A DNA stretch of 34,467 nt from Flavobacteriaceae bacterium (lineage in GTDB: Bacteria; Bacteroidota; Bacteroidia; Flavobacteriales; Flavobacteriaceae): assembly GCA_030625995.1 (NCBI GenBank), contig DAOUPU010000002.1:1-34467 (forward strand), read 5' to 3'. Each line of letters starts with the position of its first letter. Within the stretch, counting starts at the first letter, position 1. The notes under the pieces were generated by a model. That model was given only the letters and a program-made list of their open reading frames with translations. It had not been told where the DNA came from and made no database searches. Made by a program: the position numbers and the translations under genes. This document shows positions 7,531-14,555 of the stretch, in pieces.

Positions 7531-8970
7531 ATGAGAATATTAAATAAATATATACTTAAAAGTTTCCTAACTCCTTTTTTGGCTACTTTTTTTATCATAC
7601 TCTTTGTATTGATTATGCAAGGATTATGGTTGCAGTTCGATAAAATTGCGGGAAAAGGAATTGACATATTCATAATTCTAAAGTTTTTAGGATATATGGC
7701 ATTGATGGTAGTACCAACAGCATTGCCTATAGCGATCTTACTTTCATCTATTATGGCCTTAGGAAACTTGTCTGAGAATTATGAATTTGCAGCTGTAAAA
7801 TCTGCCGGTATATCTTTACAAAGGTTTATTCGCCCTTTAGTGATGTTAATGTTGGTTCTGAGTTTTTTGAATTTTCTCTTTTTAAATTATATTTTTCCAT
7901 ATGCTTCTTTAAAATCTAAAAACCTGATATATAATATGAAGATGAAAGAACCTGGCTTGGCTTTGGTGCCAGGTACTTTTAATACAGAAATTCCTGGATA
8001 CAGTATTAAATTTGATGAAAAGTATGGGAAGGATGAAAATCTTTTAAGAAATATTTTAATCTATCAGATAGAACCGAATAGACAAAATAAAGTTGATATC
8101 ACTGCAGAAAAGGGGAAAATTGTTTCAGAGGAGGGGAGTAGGTATCTTACGCTTATCTTAGAAAATGGGCATTATTATGAAGACATGCTACGCAGTAAGG
8201 CTTCTATCCAAGATAAGAAAAAAGTACCTTTTTCAAAAACAAATTTTGATGAGTACAAAGTAAACATTGATATATCCACGATAGGTAATTTTGATCCGGA
8301 TGAATTAAAGTACAAAACTGGAAAAGAGATGCTAAGTTTAAGTCAACTGAATTACTATTCAGATTCCTTGGAAACTCCTTATGAGCAGTATATAGAGAAC
8401 CGCGCAACTAGAATGTTGCTAAGCCTCAGAGGGCGGAAATTAGTAAAGGACACAGTACCAGATTCAAAAATGGAACCTAATATATTAGATAATTTTAATG
8501 ATAGAGATAAGGAGGTTGTTATGAATTATGCAATGACATTGATCAAAGGTAACTTGGAAAATATAGAGAACTACAAAAGCGCCATCGTTGTGAAGCAAAA
8601 AATAATCAATGGCTACGAAACAGAGTACCACAAACGCATTGCTTTTTCCCTGGCATGTTTGGTTTTATTTTTTATTGGAACTCCATTGGGATCAATAATT
8701 AGAAAAGGCGGATTTGGATTACCAATGATAATGGCAATCGTTATCTTTGTTATCTATTTTTTCATTTCAATTTTAGGTAAAAATATGGCAGAATCCAATA
8801 CAATATCTCCTCTTCTCGGTGGATGGTTAGCCACTTTTGTATTATTGCCATTTGGTATTTTGCTAATGATAAGGGCGACAAGGGATAAGGGTATTTTTAA
8901 TGTTGACGCCTTCTTACAACCAATTACAAATTTTTTCACAAAAATATTTAAATTCAAAAAATCTCATTAA
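7531..8970 (+). CDS. LptF/LptG-family permease (YjgP/YjgQ)
   Basis: 479 residues. It is a membrane half of the ABC exporter that lifts lipopolysaccharide from the inner membrane with LptB and LptC. The N-terminal motif RILNKYILKSFLTPF is typical, followed by three membrane helices (about 15-125), a large periplasmic beta-jellyroll region (about 130-365) and three more helices near the C-terminus, with FFIGTPLGSIIRKGGFG at the fifth. The periplasmic insert is longer than in E. coli LptF/G, with an added helical part at about 260-350. Bacteroidetes often carry more than one such gene, so I do not choose F or G. It runs into ribB(A) with a 1-nt gap. Confidence 0.92.
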   Translation: MRILNKYILKSFLTPFLATFFIILFVLIMQGLWLQFDKIAGKGIDIFIILKFLGYMALMVVPTALPIAILLSSIMALGNLSENYEFAAVKSAGISLQRFIRPLVMLMLVLSFLNFLFLNYIFPYASLKSKNLIYNMKMKEPGLALVPGTFNTEIPGYSIKFDEKYGKDENLLRNILIYQIEPNRQNKVDITAEKGKIVSEEGSRYLTLILENGHYYEDMLRSKASIQDKKKVPFSKTNFDEYKVNIDISTIGNFDPDELKYKTGKEMLSLSQLNYYSDSLETPYEQYIENRATRMLLSLRGRKLVKDTVPDSKMEPNILDNFNDRDKEVVMNYAMTLIKGNLENIENYKSAIVVKQKIINGYETEYHKRIAFSLACLVLFFIGTPLGSIIRKGGFGLPMIMAIVIFVIYFFISILGKNMAESNTISPLLGGWLATFVLLPFGILLMIRATRDKGIFNVDAFLQPITNFFTKIFKFKKSH

Positions 8971-8971
8971 A

Positions 8972-10117
8972 ATGGAGACTATAAAAAACCAAACGATTAA
9001 GCTCAATTCCATAGAAGATGCCGTAGAAGACGTCAAAAAGGGCAAATTAGTAATTGTTGTAGACGACAAAGACAGGGAGAATGAGGGAGATTTTATTGCA
9101 GCTGCTGAATTAGTTACGCCAGAAATGATAAATTTTATGGCAACATATGGCCGAGGATTGATCTGTGCCCCTCTTACAGAAAAAAGATGTGATGACCTGG
9201 ATTTGAATTTAATGGTTGGTAAGAACACTGTATTACATAATACGCAATTTACGGTATCTGTTGATTTGATTGGCAATGGCTGTACAACTGGTATCTCAAC
9301 TCAAGATCGATCAAAGACAGTAAAAGCTTTAACCTTGGACAAAACCAAACCGGAAGATCTGGGTAGGCCAGGTCATATCTTTCCTTTAAGGGCAAAAGAA
9401 GGAGGTGTGCTGAGGAGAACGGGCCATACAGAGGCGGCTATAGATTTGGCGAGATTGGCGGGATTAAAACCAGCAGGATTATTAGTGGAAATATTGAACG
9501 AAGATGGTACTATGGCTAGGATACCAGAATTGATAAAATTATCTAAAAAATTAAACCTAAAGATTATTTCAATTGAAGATTTGGTTGCTTTTCGTATGCG
9601 TCATGATTCATTGATTCATAAAATTGAGGATTTTTCTTTGGAAACTCGTTTTGGTAAATTTTGTTTGAGAGCCTATAAGCAAACAACGAATCGTCAGGTA
9701 CATTTAGCTTTATCGAAAGGAGATTGGAGAAGAGGAGAGGAAGTACTGGTTAGAGTGAATTCAACCTTGATAAATAATGATATTATAGGTACTTTAACGA
9801 ATAATCCAGATGATAAACTTGGAAAAATGTTTGATGTAATAAACAAAGAAGGCAAGGGAGTTATCGTTTTTATCAACCAGGAATATCAATCATTCGATCT
9901 GATTAATCGATTGACAGAATTAAAGAATATTCAAGGAGGTGGTAAGAAGTTAAGTGCCTTAACTAAAATGGATAATAAGGATTTTGGTATAGGAGCTCAG
10001 ATATTGCACGATTTGAATATTCATAAAATTAAATTAATGTCTAATGCCCAATCGAATACCAAAAGGGTAGGAATGATTGGATACGGACTGGAAATAGTCG
10101 ATTATGTAACGTTTTAG
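8972..10117 (+). CDS. ribB: 3,4-dihydroxy-2-butanone-4-phosphate synthase with degenerate GTP cyclohydrolase II domain
   Basis: 381 residues from the ATG at 8972, 1 nt after the permease stop; a longer frame from 8900 would lie inside that gene. Residues 1-215 are a complete RibB domain that makes the four-carbon unit of riboflavin from ribulose 5-phosphate, with DKDRENEGDF (32-41), GCTTGIST and RRTGHTEA (148-155). Residues 222-381 are homologous to RibA. However, its zinc site is lost: the segment equal to [20 protein letters not shown] reads RVNSTLINNDIIGTLTNNPD (261-280), so the three Cys become L266, N277 and P279. The substrate loop is also changed (QEYQSFDL). The C-terminal DFGIGAQIL and GYGLEIVDYV motifs persist. 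The domain is probably structural or regulatory. Confidence 0.93.
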   Translation: METIKNQTIKLNSIEDAVEDVKKGKLVIVVDDKDRENEGDFIAAAELVTPEMINFMATYGRGLICAPLTEKRCDDLDLNLMVGKNTVLHNTQFTVSVDLIGNGCTTGISTQDRSKTVKALTLDKTKPEDLGRPGHIFPLRAKEGGVLRRTGHTEAAIDLARLAGLKPAGLLVEILNEDGTMARIPELIKLSKKLNLKIISIEDLVAFRMRHDSLIHKIEDFSLETRFGKFCLRAYKQTTNRQVHLALSKGDWRRGEEVLVRVNSTLINNDIIGTLTNNPDDKLGKMFDVINKEGKGVIVFINQEYQSFDLINRLTELKNIQGGGKKLSALTKMDNKDFGIGAQILHDLNIHKIKLMSNAQSNTKRVGMIGYGLEIVDYVTF

Positions 10118-10186
10118 ATTTTAATCAATACCTTTTGAAGCTCGTTTTATAATTTAGATATTTCTTTTTTTTGTACATTCGTTCAT

Positions 10187-11209
10187 GTGAGTATTTTTCG
10201 TAAAATATTATTTCCATTCTCTTTAATTTACAGTGCAATTATAAGTATTCGAAATGTAGCTTATGATAAAGGAATATTACCATCAAGATCATTTGATTTT
10301 CCAATAATTGTTGTTGGAAATTTAAATGTAGGAGGAACAGGTAAATCGCCTCATATTGAGTATCTCATACGGCTTTTGAATAAAAAATATAAAATTGCCG
10401 TTCTCAGCAGGGGTTATAAGAGAAAGTCAAAGGGGTTCCAATTGGCCGATGAAAACTCTACCGCCTCCCAATTGGGAGATGAACCTTTGCAGTTTTATAG
10501 GAAGTTTAAAGATATTTTTGTTGCTGTAGATACAAACAGAGTTAATGGAATAATCTCTCTTCGAAGATTAAATGACCCCCCTGAAATAATTTTATTGGAT
10601 GATGCCTTTCAGCACAGAAGTGTAAAAGCCGGGTTGTTCATTCTACTTACATCTTTTGATGATCTCTATGTGGATGATTTAGTTTTGCCAAGTGGAAACC
10701 TAAGGGAAAATAGAAAGGGGGCTCGTAGAGCGGATATAATTATTGTAACGAAATGCCCGTCGAATATTTCAAAAGAAGATCGACTTAAAATATCTAAGAA
10801 ATTAAAACTCAAAAAACACCAATTGATATTTTTTAGTACCATTGTATATAGTGAATCTTTGATTGGAGTAAATGGAGAACTAAGCGTTTCGAGATTGAAT
10901 GAATTTAAGGTTTTGTTAGTAACGGGAATAGCAAATAGTAAACCGTTGGAACAATATTTGGAGAGTTTGAACATTGATTTCCATCATTTGAAATATCGAG
11001 ACCATTACAGTTTTAGTAAATTAGATAAGGAAAAAATAAATCGTAAGTTTGAAGGCATGAAGGGGAATAAAAAAATAATTCTCACAACAGAAAAAGATTA
11101 CGTTCGGGCTTTTTCCAACGGAAATGAGCATTTCTATTATTTAACAATTTTGTCAAAAATTCTTGAAGAAGAAGCTTTTAATGAAGAAATTTTAAATTAT
11201 GTACGATAA
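10187..11209 (+). CDS. lpxK: Tetraacyldisaccharide 4'-kinase LpxK
   Basis: 340 residues, starting at GTG. It phosphorylates the lipid A precursor disaccharide at the 4' position on the inner membrane. An N-terminal hydrophobic segment (FPFSLIYSAIISIRNVAYDKGIL) anchors it. The P-loop GNLNVGGTGKSP is at about 44-55, LSRGYKRKSKGF follows, and ILLDDAFQHRSV holds the conserved Asp-Asp. TTEKDYVR is near the C-terminus. The GTG shares its first base with an ATG immediately followed by TGA (10185-10190), and an off-consensus TACATTCG box lies just upstream. The 3' end overlaps the next gene by 11 nt. Confidence 0.95.
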   Translation: MSIFRKILFPFSLIYSAIISIRNVAYDKGILPSRSFDFPIIVVGNLNVGGTGKSPHIEYLIRLLNKKYKIAVLSRGYKRKSKGFQLADENSTASQLGDEPLQFYRKFKDIFVAVDTNRVNGIISLRRLNDPPEIILLDDAFQHRSVKAGLFILLTSFDDLYVDDLVLPSGNLRENRKGARRADIIIVTKCPSNISKEDRLKISKKLKLKKHQLIFFSTIVYSESLIGVNGELSVSRLNEFKVLLVTGIANSKPLEQYLESLNIDFHHLKYRDHYSFSKLDKEKINRKFEGMKGNKKIILTTEKDYVRAFSNGNEHFYYLTILSKILEEEAFNEEILNYVR

Positions 11210-12008
11210 AATACAAGAGACTGTAACTTTTCTTAAGAAAATGGGATTGGCAACGCCTGATTATGGTATTGTATTGGGAACCGGACTAGGTAGCTTGGTT
11301 AATATAATCGATATTATCCGAAAGATACCCTATGCTGAAATACCAAACTTCCCAATTTCTACTGTAAAAGGTCATTCGGGTACGCTTATATATGGAAATA
11401 TCGGCGGTAAAAAGGTTGTTGCCATGCAAGGCAGATTTCATATTTATGAAGGATGGGACATGAAACAAGTAACGTTTCCAATACGTGTAATGCAATTTTT
11501 AGGGGTGCAGAAGCTAATTGTATCTAATGCCTCCGGCGGAGTAAATCCCGATTTTAAAGTAGGTGATATTATGGTCATAACAGATCATATCAATATGATG
11601 CCAAGCCATCCCCTGCAAGGTAAGAATGATGATAGACTTGGACCTCGTTTTGTGGACATGCACGAACCATATAGTCTTGAAATGATCGCTAAGTTTGAGA
11701 AGATAGCAAAGGAATTTAACATTGAAATTCAGAAGGGGGTATATTTGGCCTTACAAGGACCAACTTTCGAAACACCCGCAGAATATAAAATGGTTGAATT
11801 AATGGGAGCAGATGCGGTAGGAATGAGCACAGTGCCCGAAGTAATTGTAGCGAAGCATATGGGAATGTCTTGCTTTGGATTGTCTGTAATTACAGATTTG
11901 GGAATTGAAGGTCATGTGGAAGCAGTTAGCCACGAAGCTGTCCAACTTGCTGCGAAATCATCCGAAAAAGTGATAAGTAAATTAGTTCAAGAATTTATTT
12001 TGAGATAG
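11199..12008 (+). CDS. punA: Purine nucleoside phosphorylase (trimeric PNP family)
   Basis: 269 residues. It cleaves inosine and guanosine with phosphate for purine salvage. Motifs: IVLGTGLGSL (24-33, phosphate loop), GHSG (58-61), RFHIYEGW (79-86), NASGGVN and GPTFETPAEYK (base and sugar binding), then VGMSTVPEVIVAKHMG and VITDLGIEGHVEAVSHEAV, where the N of the classic VITN is D. That Asn normally reads the purine base, so the N-to-D change could alter base preference, but many bacterial relatives vary there. It overlaps the end of lpxK, indicating translational coupling. No plus-strand terminator with a T-tract follows. Confidence 0.94.
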   Translation: MYDKIQETVTFLKKMGLATPDYGIVLGTGLGSLVNIIDIIRKIPYAEIPNFPISTVKGHSGTLIYGNIGGKKVVAMQGRFHIYEGWDMKQVTFPIRVMQFLGVQKLIVSNASGGVNPDFKVGDIMVITDHINMMPSHPLQGKNDDRLGPRFVDMHEPYSLEMIAKFEKIAKEFNIEIQKGVYLALQGPTFETPAEYKMVELMGADAVGMSTVPEVIVAKHMGMSCFGLSVITDLGIEGHVEAVSHEAVQLAAKSSEKVISKLVQEFILR

Positions 12009-12014
12009 TTATAT

Positions 12015-12045
12015 AAAAAAAGCACCCCTAAAGAATAGGGGTGCT
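12015..12045 (-). terminator. Intrinsic terminator of copy A
   Basis: On the minus strand AGCACCCCTA pairs with TAGGGGTGCT (10 bp, 5-nt loop) and runs into seven T (12021-12015). On the plus strand there is no T-tract, so it terminates minus-strand transcripts and not primarily the purine nucleoside phosphorylase message. Confidence 0.85.
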
Positions 12046-12104
12046 AGCTTACTAACTCAAAATTAATCATAATTGAAGTAAAACTATTGGGAATTATACT
12101 TCGT
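12015..12104 (-). ncRNA. Candidate sigma-54-dependent small RNA, copy A
   Basis: The predicted RNA is about 90 nt. The 5' end near 12104 is placed 12 nt after the -12 element and the 3' end at the T-tract. GAAGTA (12102-12097) pairs with TACTTC (12080-12075), displaying a 16-nt loop with AATTCCCAATA. A linker with a weak hairpin (AATTA-TGAT-TAATT) follows, then a 10-bp terminator stem. It is nearly identical to copy B in loop and linker. I do not recognise the family and name no target. The C-rich loop is a plausible pairing site by analogy with other bacterial sRNAs. Transcription is unproven. Confidence 0.75.
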
Positions 12105-12113
12105 TTAGAATAT

Positions 12114-12130
12114 TACAAAACTCGTGCCAA
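12114..12130 (-). promoter_or_regulatory. Sigma-54 (-24/-12) promoter of copy A
   Basis: TTGGCACGAGTTTTGTA matches YTGGCACGrNNNTTGCW at every defined position except C to T in the -12 GC. The GG at 12128-12127 and the G at 12116 are separated by exactly 10 nt. The same element, in the same place, occurs in copy B. Confidence 0.8.
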
Positions 12131-12146
12131 AGAAAACAACCTATCG

Positions 12147-12161
12147 TTAATAAATTGTTAA
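12147..12161 (-). promoter_or_regulatory. Conserved near-palindrome upstream of copy A promoter
   Basis: TTAACAATTTATTAA (minus strand) is an inverted repeat with one mismatched pair, about 43-57 nt before the predicted start site. It is identical in copy B at the same distance, although the 15 nt between it and the promoter have diverged. It could be an activator site, but it is closer than usual for an enhancer-binding protein. Confidence 0.45.
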
Positions 12162-12182
12162 ATATGTTATAATTATCTTAAT

Positions 12183-12211
12183 AAAAAAGCACCTCCAAAA
12201 ATAGAGGTGCT
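12183..12211 (-). terminator. Intrinsic terminator of copy B
   Basis: AGCACCTC pairs with GAGGTGCT (8 bp, 8-nt loop) and is followed on the minus strand by six T. Relative to copy A one pair is T-A in place of C-G (12194/12205 against 12027/12039), a compensatory change that supports the stem. Confidence 0.85.
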
Positions 12212-12270
12212 AGCTTACTAACTCAAAATTAATCATAATTGAAGTAAAAGTATTGGGAATTAAACTTCAA
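12183..12270 (-). ncRNA. Candidate sigma-54-dependent small RNA, copy B
   Basis: The predicted RNA is about 88 nt, 5' end near 12270. TTGAAGT (12270-12264) pairs with ACTTCAA (12245-12239), and an 18-nt loop shows the same AATTCCCAATA. The linker and its weak hairpin are identical to copy A, and an 8-bp terminator stem follows. The stem ends are built slightly differently in the two copies, but the hairpin is kept in both. It lies about 40 bp beyond the lipA stop with no lipA terminator between them, so some transcripts might also enter it by read-through from lipA. Confidence 0.75.
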
Positions 12271-12279
12271 TAACATTAT

Positions 12280-12296
12280 AACAAAATTCGTGCCAA
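12280..12296 (-). promoter_or_regulatory. Sigma-54 (-24/-12) promoter of copy B
   Basis: TTGGCACGAATTTTGTT again fits the -24/-12 consensus except for T at the C of the -12 GC. The GG at 12294-12293 is 10 nt from the G at 12282. Confidence 0.8.
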
Positions 12297-12312
12297 ATAA
12301 GTTCAGTTATTA

Positions 12313-12327
12313 TTAATAAATTGTTAA
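12313..12327 (-). promoter_or_regulatory. Conserved near-palindrome upstream of copy B promoter
   Basis: Identical 15-mer to that at 12147-12161, and at the same distance (about -43 to -57) from the predicted start of copy B. Confidence 0.45.
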
Positions 12328-12336
12328 TTATCTTAA

Positions 12337-13206
12337 TTATACTAAGTGGTTATGTGCGCGATAAGAAGATCTTACCAAAGCTCCACTTTCTACATGTTTA
12401 AAACCTAAATCCAACCCAATCTTTTTGTATAGTGCAAATTGATCAGGTGTAATAAACTCATAAACAGGTAAATGTTTTTTACTTGGTTGTAAATATTGTC
12501 CCAGGGTTATAACATCTACTTTTGCCTTTCTCAGGTCGTGCAAAGTTTCAATTACTTCTTCTTCTTTTTCTCCCAGGCCAAGCATAATACCTGATTTTGT
12601 TCTTTTTTGACCACTATCCTTTATATAGGTCAAGACATCCAAGCTTCTATCGTATTTAGCTTGTATCCTTACCTCACGTGTAAGTCTTCTTACGGTCTCT
12701 AAATTATGCGATATGATCTCAGGAGCTACTTCAATCAGCCTGTCAATATTATTACGATCTCCTCGAAAGTCGGGTATTAAGGTTTCTAAGGTAGTATTTG
12801 GATTAGTTCTACGAATAGCCTCTACGGTTTCTGCCCAAATAATCGACCCTCCATCTTTAAGATCATCTCTGTCAACAGAAGTGATAACAGCATGTTTAAT
12901 TTTCATCAAATAAATAGAACGCGCTACTTTTTCGGGTTCATCCCATTCAACAGTTTCAGGTTTTCCGGTTTTAACCCCGCAAAAACCACAAGAACGTGTA
13001 CATATATTACCCAATATCATAAATGTAGCGGTACCTTCTCCCCAACACTCACCCATATTTGGACAACTACCGCTTGTGCAGATAGTATTGAGTTTGTATT
13101 TATCAACAATACCTCTTAATTCCGTATATTTTTTTCCCACAGGCAGTTTTACCCTAAGCCATTCAGGTTTTTTGACACGAGTTGTTAAAGTGGACTCTTC
13201 CGACAT
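12337..13206 (-). CDS. lipA: Lipoyl synthase LipA
   Basis: 289 residues from the ATG at 13206. It is a radical-SAM enzyme that inserts two sulfurs into octanoyl groups on lipoyl domains. The auxiliary cluster is C43, C48, C54 ([12 protein letters not shown]), the SAM cluster is C69, C73, C76 (CTRSCGFC), and the C-terminal RSSYRA motif that ligates the sacrificial cluster is present. I reject a longer start at 13254 because a perfect -7 promoter box (13227-13234) lies between it and 13206, and the added residues are not family-like. The two small RNA candidates lie directly downstream. Confidence 0.96.
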   Translation of the reverse strand: MSEESTLTTRVKKPEWLRVKLPVGKKYTELRGIVDKYKLNTICTSGSCPNMGECWGEGTATFMILGNICTRSCGFCGVKTGKPETVEWDEPEKVARSIYLMKIKHAVITSVDRDDLKDGGSIIWAETVEAIRRTNPNTTLETLIPDFRGDRNNIDRLIEVAPEIISHNLETVRRLTREVRIQAKYDRSLDVLTYIKDSGQKRTKSGIMLGLGEKEEEVIETLHDLRKAKVDVITLGQYLQPSKKHLPVYEFITPDQFALYKKIGLDLGFKHVESGALVRSSYRAHNHLV

Positions 13207-13226
13207 ATTTCTGATATTTAAGCCTG

Positions 13227-13234
13227 CAAATTTA
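13227..13234 (-). promoter_or_regulatory. -7 box of lipA
   Basis: TAAATTTG on the minus strand matches TAnnTTTG and lies 20 nt before the chosen lipA ATG. Confidence 0.6.
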
Positions 13235-13290
13235 CGAATAAAAGAATAAATCATTTCTTCTAGATTAAGAGAAAATTATAACACTGAGTC

Positions 13291-14526
13291 TTATAAATTT
13301 AACAAATACCAAACATTAAAACCTATTAAGAATATTATCCCCAAATAGCTTAAAATTTTCATTCCTAAGGAAGGTCGCCATTCTTTTGGGGTGTGTTTTC
13401 CAGAAATCAATAAGAAGTTGATGATTGCATAGAATGGAGCTGTAAGGAATGACAAGATAGTAGCCAACTTAATTAATGCTCCCATTTCTGATATGAAGTA
13501 TTTCAAAATTAACATCGTCCCGATAAACAAGATTGAAATCCAGATCCAATACAATTTACTGTTTCTTTTGTTCGAAAGAAGTTCCGTGGTTTTTGACATT
13601 GCTCGAGGTGAAGCGTCCAATGTTGTCAGTGTTGTGCTGAACATTGTTGTAAACGCAGCTATTCCAATGACGAGGTGCATGGATTCTCCCATATTTTCCG
13701 TATATAACCCAATAAGTTGATGGGCAAATTGTCCGGCATTTGCACTAAATTTTTCTTCAGAACCATACATCACCAATGCGCCTAATGCTATAAAACAAAA
13801 ACCTAAAAATATGGTACCTAGATATCCTATGTTAAAATCGAAAATACTTTTTTTAGTATTAAATTCAAGATTGTCATTCCTCTTTTCGATAGCCCATAGT
13901 GAATGCCAAATGGAAATATCCAATGGAGCAGGCATCCATCCTAAAAATGCTATTAAAAAACTAATTTCAATTGATCCTTGTGGCAAAATTTGCGCAAAAT
14001 TAAACGTTTTATCCGTATTGAAAACGGCAACTAAAACTGCTGTAATCGTTGATACTGACAGGATAATAATAATAATTTTCATTAAATTGTCAAGTAAATT
14101 ATATCGCCCAACAATTAGAATTAGCAATCCGATAATGGAAATAATGAAACTCCAGGTTATAGGATTGTTGGTCAACCCAAATAAATTGATCGCCAATCCA
14201 GCTGTGACAATGGTAACTGCTGCTTGTATGGTGAACATCACTACAAAACTTAAAATAAAATAAAATATTAAAACTCCCTTACCAAGCTTTCTATATCCAT
14301 CTAAAAGGCTTTCTCCTGTTGCAGTTGCATATCTTGGACCATATTGAAAAAAAGGATATTTAAATAAGTGAACTAAGAATAAAGCCCATAATAATCCAAA
14401 TCCAAAATCTGCACCGGCCCGTGTAGACATGACTAAATGAGACACGCCAATGGAGGCTCCGGCAAATAACAATCCTGGGCCTAAAAGTTGAAAAGTATTT
14501 GATTTGGTATTTCTATTTAGAGGCAT
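13291..14526 (-). CDS. Divergent NRAMP-family transporter
   Basis: 411 residues with about eleven hydrophobic helices. It aligns with NRAMP transporters in overall plan: LLGPGLLFAGASIGVSH at the first helix, TRAGADFGFGLLWAL, a GPRYATATGESLLDGYR loop, and the sixth-helix segment GWMPAPLD (196-203). The two metal-binding signatures are both altered. The DPGN of helix 1 is replaced by the GASIGVS region, and MPH of helix 6 is MPA. Canonical Mn/Fe selectivity is therefore doubtful, and the substrate is open. It follows the ECF sigma factor by 29 bp on the same strand and may be in its operon. Confidence 0.85.
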   Translation of the reverse strand: MPLNRNTKSNTFQLLGPGLLFAGASIGVSHLVMSTRAGADFGFGLLWALFLVHLFKYPFFQYGPRYATATGESLLDGYRKLGKGVLIFYFILSFVVMFTIQAAVTIVTAGLAINLFGLTNNPITWSFIISIIGLLILIVGRYNLLDNLMKIIIIILSVSTITAVLVAVFNTDKTFNFAQILPQGSIEISFLIAFLGWMPAPLDISIWHSLWAIEKRNDNLEFNTKKSIFDFNIGYLGTIFLGFCFIALGALVMYGSEEKFSANAGQFAHQLIGLYTENMGESMHLVIGIAAFTTMFSTTLTTLDASPRAMSKTTELLSNKRNSKLYWIWISILFIGTMLILKYFISEMGALIKLATILSFLTAPFYAIINFLLISGKHTPKEWRPSLGMKILSYLGIIFLIGFNVWYLLNL

Positions 14527-14555
14527 TTAAAAATTTAAAAAAAGAATAGATTAAA

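Larger units (their letters stand above)
12009..12336. repeat. Tandem duplication of a ~166-bp non-coding unit
   Basis: This gap between two converging genes holds two direct copies of one unit, about 12015-12161 and 12183-12327. Landmarks are offset by 166-168 bp. The best-preserved core (12041-12100 against 12207-12266) differs at only two positions. Other parts, such as 12132-12146 against 12298-12312, no longer resemble each other. The pattern of kept and lost blocks fits two small RNA genes on the minus strand, described separately. Confidence 0.9.

Noticed and set aside
11272-11280. Nine-base complementarity (TATTGGGAA) between the purine nucleoside phosphorylase message and the small RNA loop
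   Set aside because: It lies about 75 nt inside the coding region, encodes part of the conserved phosphate-binding loop, and a 9-base match is expected by chance about this often in 34 kb.
12022-12044. Hairpin after the purine nucleoside phosphorylase gene as its plus-strand terminator
   Set aside because: The T-tract lies on the other side: seven A precede the hairpin on the plus strand, so it works as an intrinsic terminator only for minus-strand transcripts.
12015-12327. CRISPR-like repeat pair
   Set aside because: Only two units with ~166-bp period, large repeats with internal promoter and terminator elements, and no cas genes.
13811-14263. 150-residue open frame on the plus strand opposite the NRAMP-like gene
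   Set aside because: It is a shadow of a well-supported membrane protein gene, has no family resemblance, and shows repeated Ile/Lys patterns expected of reversed hydrophobic codons.
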